From CAZLFQ01 sp964625465 (GTDB taxonomy: Bacteria; Pseudomonadota; Alphaproteobacteria; Rickettsiales; Midichloriaceae), in assembly GCA_964625465.1 (NCBI GenBank), contig CAZVFD010000013.1, positions 1 through 39,479 of the forward strand: DNA of 39,479 bases. Direction: 5' to 3'. A program made the translations under genes and the position numbers. The notes beneath the pieces were generated by a model. The model saw nothing but the letters and a program-made list of their open reading frames with translations. It was not told where the DNA came from and ran no database searches. How positions within the stretch are numbered: position 1 is the stretch's first letter; each line of letters begins with the position of its first letter. Below, piece after piece: positions 34,576 to 39,479 of this stretch.

Positions 34576-34926
34576 ATGAACCCTGGAGTCGTAAAAATTT
34601 TTTCGGTAACTGATTTACAAAGGTTATCTGAAAGTGCGCTTGCTCAAGGTAGGCCAGCGTCATTGCCTTATATTGAAGGAGTTACTTTGATTGCCCCTTG
34701 GGGAGGCCGAGATGGTGCGATTGCACGTGTAACTCCACAGAGTATAACTACAATCGCTGGTTTTGAAGGAGAAGTTGTACAAACATTCTCTGCAACTGGT
34801 GCATCATTGCATGTTCAGCAGGGGTTTACTTTGCAGACTTCACTGACTGCTAGTGCTGGTATGATTAATGCTGTTGCGACTTCACAAAGTAAAGGCGATA
34901 AAAAAGCTACAGTCCTTGAATTATAG
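34576..34926 (+). CDS. Uncharacterised 116-residue protein
   Basis: I do not recognise this protein. It has a strong Shine-Dalgarno (AAGGAG at 34565-34570, five bases before the ATG), no signal peptide, and a Gly/Ala/Thr/Ser-rich composition with alternating hydrophobic residues ('EGVTLIAPWGG', 'VTPQSITTIAGFEGEVV', 'GASLHVQQGFTLQTSL'), suggesting a small beta-rich fold. Cysteine is absent. It lies 35 bases after gcvPA, where gcvPB would be expected, and six bases before another unknown gene with which it probably forms a pair. Confidence 0.68.
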   Translation: MNPGVVKIFSVTDLQRLSESALAQGRPASLPYIEGVTLIAPWGGRDGAIARVTPQSITTIAGFEGEVVQTFSATGASLHVQQGFTLQTSLTASAGMINAVATSQSKGDKKATVLEL

Positions 34927-34932
34927 GCGAAG

Positions 34933-35838
34933 ATGAAAGTAGGGACTTTTCTAAATTTTGTTTTAAGAGAGGTTCCAAAATTTCCTCTTTCAAACGAAGT
35001 AGAAGATTTAGTGCATGTCTTTCGGCTTTATTTTTGCAACGTTAAAGTAAGAAGTTTAAAGAATGATGAGTTTATATCCCTAATAAATGATTTAAAGCTA
35101 TATAAAAAACTTTGGGTTGATAGGAACTCTTTTGGACTCGATACGGAAAATTTTTTTAATAAGAGATTAAAATCATTTGGTTGGGGGGCTGTCACATCAA
35201 GTTATTTATGCAGGATTGCTAGTTTTACTAATTTAGAATTTATTGAGTGTCAAAAGGAGGTTTTAGGGCTGGGTTTGTCATTTTTAAGTACTTCTCGTTT
35301 ATACAATAGAACAAGTTTTAAGCTTAAAAAAGTAGCAGAAAGTTTAAAGACTATTGAAGAGTATTCTAAATTTCTTGAGATATTCGACTTGATCAAACCT
35401 CTAATTAAAAAAAATGACTTAAATGAAATTGAGACTTTGCTCCTTAAATATAAGCATAAAGAAACCACAACAGTGCAACATCAAACTAGCTTACCTGATA
35501 TATTATCAGGTATTGAAAAAACATTAGGAGAATTGACTTCTGAGTATTCTCAAACACAAGTTAAGAATGAGTTCTTGTTGCCAGATGGGACGCAAATGGG
35601 CTTGTTATTTTATAATTTAAAATCACAAACTTGTGGCTTTTTATTAGAAAATTCATTATTCCCAGTTAGGACTGCTTCAGCTTTACTTGTACATTGCATA
35701 GATTTCAGAACTGGTGAAATGACTGTTGTAAAATCAGTGGTTATGATATCAAATGAAGGTACTAACTTAAGTGTAAAATCCTACGTTAGAGAGGTGAGAG
35801 ATAGTCAATCAGATGCCGCTGGCGTACTTCATAAATAA
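34933..35838 (+). CDS. Uncharacterised 301-residue protein
   Basis: No family recognised. Residues 1 to about 190 look helical and Leu/Lys/Ser-rich ('VPKFPLSNEVEDLVHVFRLYF', 'LEIFDLIKPLIKKNDLNEIETLL'). From about residue 205 ('FLLPDGTQMGLLFYNLKSQTCGFLLENSLFPV' in part, 'GEMTVVKSVVMISNEGTNL') the pattern is beta-strand-like. There is no signal peptide or membrane helix. It follows the 116-residue gene by six bases. Its last 30 bases overlap, tail to tail, the end of the UbiH-family gene on the other strand, an unusual overlap length that may mean one C terminus was recently extended. Confidence 0.68.
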   Translation: MKVGTFLNFVLREVPKFPLSNEVEDLVHVFRLYFCNVKVRSLKNDEFISLINDLKLYKKLWVDRNSFGLDTENFFNKRLKSFGWGAVTSSYLCRIASFTNLEFIECQKEVLGLGLSFLSTSRLYNRTSFKLKKVAESLKTIEEYSKFLEIFDLIKPLIKKNDLNEIETLLLKYKHKETTTVQHQTSLPDILSGIEKTLGELTSEYSQTQVKNEFLLPDGTQMGLLFYNLKSQTCGFLLENSLFPVRTASALLVHCIDFRTGEMTVVKSVVMISNEGTNLSVKSYVREVRDSQSDAAGVLHK

Positions 35839-37026
35839 TTTTTTAAGCGGGGTTATTTTATTTACTATACTAAGTCCCTTACGACGCAGAAATTTCACTG
35901 GCACAAAGTTATTTGAAAATAATGAGTTTAATCCGTGTGTGGATTCTATCATCATATTGTTATCGAATACTCTTGCTTTTACATATTCTTCCAACATTAA
36001 AGACGAACCAATATCTAACCCAAGCTCATGCTGATTTTTAATTAATTCAGCGAGTTTATCACAATCCCTAATGCTCAAATTCAACCCTTGTCCTGCTAGT
36101 GGGTGAATTGCATGTGCGGAATCTCCTAACAGTACAAATCTGCCATTATAGTAATTTTTAGCATGCACTAACTCCAAAGGAAATGTTGCAATTTCACTGG
36201 CGTAATCAATTTTCCCCAAGTCATCACCAAATCTTTCTTGGATGGATTCCAGTAATGTAGCTTTATCTAATTGCTTAATACTTGGCCAAATTTCTTTCTC
36301 AATTGACCATACTATAGATGATGTAAAGCCATCTTGCTTTGGTAATATACCAAAAGGGCCAGTCGGTAAAAATCTTTCAATAGCGCAGCCTTGGTGATTC
36401 ACTTCGTGCTTAATATCGCACACTAACGCATATTGTTTATAGTCATGCCTAGATGTTTCAATTTCTAACTTGTTGCGAATTTCTGAATTTTTCCCATCTG
36501 CTACAATCACCATTTTGGCTTTTAATGTGGTTCCGTCATTCCGAACTTGTTTCGGAATCTTTGTATGAGATCCTGAAATAAATTCAGGATGACAAACATT
36601 TACATAGCCGAAGTTCTGGTCTTGGCTAATTTCGCTGATAGTAACGCAATCTTCAATTTCTATATCTGAGGCATTTTTCAATAGCTCTTTATGCAGAGTG
36701 TGTTCTTCAACCATGTAACCAAAGTTATTTAAGTCGATATCTTTAGGGTTGAATTCTAAATAATCATCGGACATTGCATCCATTACTTTAATGCATTTAA
36801 TCTCTTGTCCTAATTTGGAAAAATCTTTTATTGCGTTATGTTTGTTATAGATATCACAAGATGCATGAGCAATGGCAAGCAGTCTGGAAGGCTCGCCTAA
36901 CTTCTTTTCTACATTTAATTTCTTTTTCTCTAGTATAGCTGCATTTATGCCCATATTCCTAAGCATCAAAGCAAATGTTAGCCCTACATATCCCGCACCA
37001 ATAATTATGACGTCGTATTGTTTCAT
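35809..37026 (-). CDS. UbiH/COQ6-family FAD-dependent hydroxylase with in-frame palindromic insert
   Basis: A 405-residue flavoprotein monooxygenase of the UbiH/UbiF/COQ6 family, probably hydroxylating the ubiquinone ring. FAD-binding motif 'DVIIIGAGYVGLTFALML', 'GEPSRLLAIAHAS', the second motif 'MVIVADGKNSEIRNKL', and 'GRFVLLGDSAHAIHPLAGQGLNLSIRD' are all intact. Just before the second motif, 'VCHPEFISGSHTKIPKQVRND' is not part of the family; it is the translation of a palindromic element (36535-36593) that kept the frame open. The insert sits at a surface-loop-like position, so activity could survive. I start at ATG 37026; an earlier in-frame ATG at 37071 would add 15 residues before the flavin fold. 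The 3' end overlaps the convergent 301-residue gene by 30 bases. Confidence 0.9.
   Translation of the reverse strand: MKQYDVIIIGAGYVGLTFALMLRNMGINAAILEKKKLNVEKKLGEPSRLLAIAHASCDIYNKHNAIKDFSKLGQEIKCIKVMDAMSDDYLEFNPKDIDLNNFGYMVEEHTLHKELLKNASDIEIEDCVTISEISQDQNFGYVNVCHPEFISGSHTKIPKQVRNDGTTLKAKMVIVADGKNSEIRNKLEIETSRHDYKQYALVCDIKHEVNHQGCAIERFLPTGPFGILPKQDGFTSSIVWSIEKEIWPSIKQLDKATLLESIQERFGDDLGKIDYASEIATFPLELVHAKNYYNGRFVLLGDSAHAIHPLAGQGLNLSIRDCDKLAELIKNQHELGLDIGSSLMLEEYVKARVFDNNMMIESTHGLNSLFSNNFVPVKFLRRKGLSIVNKITPLKKLFMKYASGI
36535..36593 (-). repeat. Rickettsia-type palindromic element inside a coding region
   Basis: A 59-base element bounded by GTCATTCC and GGATGAC with two internal hairpins: TTCCGAA / TTCGGAA (36539-36545 with 36551-36557) and ATCCTGAA / TTCAGGAT (36570-36577 with 36583-36590). 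Read on the minus strand in the hydroxylase frame it gives 'CHPEFISGSHTKIPKQVRND', the peptide characteristic of palindromic elements that insert in frame in Rickettsiales genes. Confidence 0.88.
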
Positions 37027-37159
37027 TTTGTAATGATCGATAATCCTTCTGAATTGTATTTCATTTATCAATGATATGCTAGATAAGTTTGTTTATGAAA
37101 TTGATACCATGAATATCTTACTGACAAATATTGCTTTCTAAGCAGTGCTCAAAAAGATG

Positions 37160-37188
37160 TTGACAGGATTGTGCTTTGTTCTTATTAT
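37160..37188 (+). promoter_or_regulatory. Near-consensus sigma70 promoter of the orphan gene
   Basis: A perfect -35 TTGACA (37160-37165), a 17-base spacer and TATTAT (37183-37188), with one mismatch in the -10. Transcription would start about 24 bases before the ATG at 37219. By eye this is the best -35 in the window. Confidence 0.78.
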
Positions 37189-37218
37189 AAGCGCTGTTCA
37201 TTTTTAATGGAGGGAACA

Positions 37219-37842
37219 ATGACTAAACAATATTTCACAAATTATAACATTAATGGCAAATATTTATCATGCTCAAGAGATGATAAAAGAAAAGTGTGCG
37301 ATCTTGTTTCAAAGCTAAAGGGATCTGCAGTATATAACGATTCAAGATTGTATAAATTGCAAACAGAATTTTATTGCTCTGACAAGTATCACACCACATT
37401 TTCTTCAAGAATTACTTCAGCAGAAGATAAAGCAAAATATAATGCTAATAAGTATAAATGTTACTCAGTAGATGCTCAAAATTTAGCTGCGAAGTTGAAT
37501 TCTGTTGCATCAATTGCAAGCGGCTTGTCCAAGGAAGTAATAGATAATTCGTTCGACACTTATTCGGTGATGCAAAAAGCAAGCGCTTTAAATTCAGAGT
37601 TAATATCATTACAAAATATAGTAGGAAGTGACAAAAATTTTGCAAATAACCTTTTTGATCATGCAATATTCGATACTGCAACTTCAGGTGTATTAAGTTC
37701 ATTCTTATTTTTCCCAGTTGGTCTAGTTGCAAGCGCAATGTATAACAACGAGTTCGATGGAAAGATTGCAAGAGCAGTAGATGAAGCTCAGCAGGTTGCA
37801 TCATTAGCAAGCGAGTTAGCATCAGAGATACTTTATTGCTAA
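37219..37842 (+). CDS. Uncharacterised 207-residue protein, monocistronic
   Basis: No family recognised. The start is ATG 37219 because GGAGGG (37209-37214) lies four bases upstream and the promoter at 37160-37188 rules out starts further back. The N-terminal 80 residues are polar with several cysteines ('YLSCSRDDKRKVCDLV', 'FYCSDKYHTTF', 'KYKCYSVDAQ'). The middle is helical and Ala/Ser-rich. A hydrophobic stretch at about residues 155-180 ('VLSSFLFFPVGLVASAMY') could be a membrane helix or hairpin, followed by an amphipathic Ala-rich helix. There is no N-terminal signal peptide. With a strong promoter, strong ribosome site and terminator it is a self-contained, probably highly expressed unit. 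Confidence 0.72.
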   Translation: MTKQYFTNYNINGKYLSCSRDDKRKVCDLVSKLKGSAVYNDSRLYKLQTEFYCSDKYHTTFSSRITSAEDKAKYNANKYKCYSVDAQNLAAKLNSVASIASGLSKEVIDNSFDTYSVMQKASALNSELISLQNIVGSDKNFANNLFDHAIFDTATSGVLSSFLFFPVGLVASAMYNNEFDGKIARAVDEAQQVASLASELASEILYC

Positions 37843-37855
37843 TTAACATTAGCTT

Positions 37856-37889
37856 AAAAAAGGTTGTTGAGAAATCTGCAACCTTTTTT
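37856..37889 (+). terminator. Rho-independent terminator after the orphan gene
   Basis: AGGTTG (37861-37866) pairs with CAACCT (37879-37884) around a 12-base loop, extended by A's before and a T6 run after. It lies 14 bases past the stop codon. Confidence 0.85.
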
Positions 37890-37944
37890 GTGTTTTAATC
37901 TTAAGGTATTAGAGATATATTGACTCAAAATACTTTTAGTCTCT

Positions 37945-39294
37945 ATGGCAAATAAACAAGAAAAAATAGCAATTGTAGGCGCAGGTTTTGCTGGGCTTAC
38001 AGCTGGATATAGACTGAAGCAGCTTGGTTTTGAAAATATTGAAGTGTACGAGGCAAGAGAGAGGGTGGGTGGTAGAGTATTTTCTCTGAAATTCAATAAT
38101 GCTGGCAAAGAATCAATCGCTGAGATGGGTGGCTGGAATATTTTAGATGGTGGTGAGCCAAAGTACATAACAAAAATTTCTGATGAATTAGGTTTAGATG
38201 TTAGTAGTGTGATGTTCAAAATATCAGACAAACTTTATCATAATGGAGAGTTTTATAATCTTTCTAAACTTCTTAAAGATTTTATCATTAAGTATGGTGG
38301 CGATGAAAACCTTAGAAATCTGATTAGAGAGTCTGCAAATAGGCACTCTAATATGGAAGATGTTATGAGAGAATTGTTCAAAGATGATGAACTTCTCTAC
38401 CTAAGCGCTTCATTTAGGATTGCTGGGTTTGAAGGTGGTGACCCTCGCGATATTTCCTCTAAGCTTTGGATGAATTTGTATCATATTTTGCATGGTGGCT
38501 TAGCTGGCGTTCATCAAACCGATGAGATGGAAATTCAGTTTATAGAGGGTGGCAATGCGAAATTTGCACTTGGTATCAGTGATTATTTGAAAGATATCAT
38601 CCACTTGGGATATGCTGTAAATTCCATAGAGTTGTTAGAAAGTAATATTCAACTCGGGTTTGCAAATGGTAAAACTGCAATTTGCGACAAGTTAATATTT
38701 GCCGCACCTCTTTCAGTGTTGGAGGACATCCAAATAGATCCGCAAATTATTCCGACTGACCGCTTAGATTTTCTAAAGAAAATAAAATATGGAACTACAG
38801 GAAAAATCATTAGCGACAAGTCGCAAGAAGAAGCAGATAACTTCGTAATGACTGATGGCATTTCTCTCTTTCAACCCCATGGTTTTCCTTATGTTCATAT
38901 GTTTACAGCGGGTGAGGCTGGGAGAAATTTAAAAACCCAGTATATTGATCTATACAAAAAAGCTGTAAAGGCTCTAGAGGGTGAGGTTTGTGAAGACCCT
39001 ATAATAGTTGAAGCAGCTGATGAGCAGTTAAAGGAGTACTCTTGTCCAGTGACACATTTTTGGGTGGACGACCCCTATGCCAAAGGCTCTTATTCATTTA
39101 GGTCAGTTGAAACTTATGATCGCATATATGAGTTTATTACAATTAATAATATGACCTTTCGTGAGCCATACTCGCCCATAGATAACCGCGTGTTTTTTGT
39201 AGGCGAACATGCTGGAGTAGATGCAGATATAGGTACCATGGAATCCGCTGTAGAATCTGGATACAAAGTTGCCGAGTGCTTACAATGTTGTTGA
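37945..39294 (+). CDS. Flavin-containing amine oxidase family protein
   Basis: A 449-residue FAD-dependent oxidoreductase of the monoamine oxidase family. N-terminal dinucleotide fold 'IAIVGAGFAGLTAGYRL', 'VYEARERVGGRV', 'AEMGGWNI', and the C-terminal flavin-binding 'VFFVGEHAGVDADIGTMESAVESG', with 'HFWVDDPYAKGSYSF' before it. These enzymes oxidise amines or related substrates; the sequence does not show which. No signal peptide is seen, so it is probably cytoplasmic. It lies 56 bases after the terminator of the orphan gene. Confidence 0.88.
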   Translation: MANKQEKIAIVGAGFAGLTAGYRLKQLGFENIEVYEARERVGGRVFSLKFNNAGKESIAEMGGWNILDGGEPKYITKISDELGLDVSSVMFKISDKLYHNGEFYNLSKLLKDFIIKYGGDENLRNLIRESANRHSNMEDVMRELFKDDELLYLSASFRIAGFEGGDPRDISSKLWMNLYHILHGGLAGVHQTDEMEIQFIEGGNAKFALGISDYLKDIIHLGYAVNSIELLESNIQLGFANGKTAICDKLIFAAPLSVLEDIQIDPQIIPTDRLDFLKKIKYGTTGKIISDKSQEEADNFVMTDGISLFQPHGFPYVHMFTAGEAGRNLKTQYIDLYKKAVKALEGEVCEDPIIVEAADEQLKEYSCPVTHFWVDDPYAKGSYSFRSVETYDRIYEFITINNMTFREPYSPIDNRVFFVGEHAGVDADIGTMESAVESGYKVAECLQCC

Positions 39295-39358
39295 AAAAGC
39301 ATTTGCTTATTTCAAATTAAAAATTAGTATAACTGAAAATTTTTATAGAATAACTTTT

Positions 39359-39451
39359 ATGAATCCAGGCCAAACCTCCGCTACCTCAACTTCAAGCACT
39401 AGCGCAGTTGCATCATCATTAAATAAGGGGCTGACACCTGACTTTAACTAA
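39359..39451 (+). CDS. Short Ser/Thr-rich reading frame, possibly a broken or partial gene
   Basis: A 30-residue frame from ATG 39359: 'MNPGQTSATSTSSTSAVASS' then 'LNKGLTPDFN'. The leader is like the Ser/Thr-rich N terminus of the 200-residue protein at 25187, but no family is recognisable. A neighbouring frame is open from here to the window edge, so it could be the start of a frameshifted longer gene. There is no clear Shine-Dalgarno, and the evidence for translation is weak. Confidence 0.22.
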   Translation: MNPGQTSATSTSSTSAVASSLNKGLTPDFN

Positions 39452-39479
39452 GTTAGGATGTTGGCATGTATATAAAGCA

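Noticed and set aside
1..39479. CRISPR array, integrase, transposase or prophage
   Set aside because: I saw no spaced direct repeats, transposase or integrase motifs, or phage structural gene block.

Overview
This 39.5 kb window is AT-rich, densely coded chromosome. It most resembles an obligately intracellular alphaproteobacterium of the order Rickettsiales; I cannot fix the genus by eye. The evidence is: VirB4/VirB6-type secretion-system relatives at the left end; a Rickettsia-type palindromic element inserted in frame in a flavoprotein hydroxylase; a split glycine-cleavage P protein; two patatin-like phospholipases; CycM, MlaA/MlaC, propionyl-CoA carboxylase alpha and a YhhQ-type queuosine-precursor transporter; and many housekeeping genes with no long intergenic spaces. 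No gap between genes exceeds about 300 bases.

Layout. 1-3.6 kb: the C-terminal part of a divergent VirB4-like ATPase, with an apparent one-base frameshift, overlaps a 912-residue secreted, cysteine-rich protein that resembles the soluble head of Rickettsiales VirB6 proteins. 3.6-4.2 kb: a GNAT acetyltransferase on the minus strand. 4.3-9.7 kb: a forward run of propionyl-CoA carboxylase alpha, RecF, a glutaredoxin, a small unknown gene, BolA and a phosphohexomutase. 9.8-11.2 kb: an unknown 458-residue protein with its own consensus promoter and a C-terminal part reminiscent of ADP-ribosyltransferases. 11.2-15.1 kb: GltX, a lipoprotein patatin, a tiny lipoprotein and MetK. 15.1-16.4 kb: a pseudopilin-like protein with a glycine hinge and a beta-rich tail. 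16.5-19.8 kb: YhhQ, a frameshifted TolB and RodA. 19.9-25.2 kb: a Bax-inhibitor-1 membrane protein, then CycM, NfeD, a stomatin/QmcA protein, a TPR-methyltransferase, MlaA and MlaC.

25.2-28.2 kb holds two effector-like genes placed tail to tail: a 200-residue protein with two TVYxxLD motifs, and a 592-residue kinase-like protein with degenerate ankyrin-like repeats that follows ruvA in the same transcription unit. 28.3-31.7 kb: tRNA-Leu(UAA), a second patatin, an EnvZ-like histidine kinase and MiaA. 31.7-34.5 kb: the glycine cleavage genes gcvT, gcvH and gcvPA, without gcvPB next to them; two unknown genes occupy that place. 35.8-37.0 kb: the UbiH-family hydroxylase carrying the palindromic element. 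37.2-39.3 kb: a monocistronic orphan gene with a near-consensus promoter and a clear terminator, then an amine-oxidase flavoprotein and a short Ser/Thr-rich reading frame.

Functionally, the core genes serve envelope maintenance (TolB, Mla, RodA), respiration (CycM, ubiquinone), one-carbon and propionate metabolism, tRNA charging and modification, and DNA repair. Scattered among them are single unknown genes, several with effector-like features, that could be substrates of the type IV secretion system represented at the left edge. That link is inference. Two genes, the VirB4-like gene and tolB, appear broken by loss of one base in a homopolymer. Either both are real decay events (or sites of transcriptional slippage), or the assembly has homopolymer errors; raw reads would decide.
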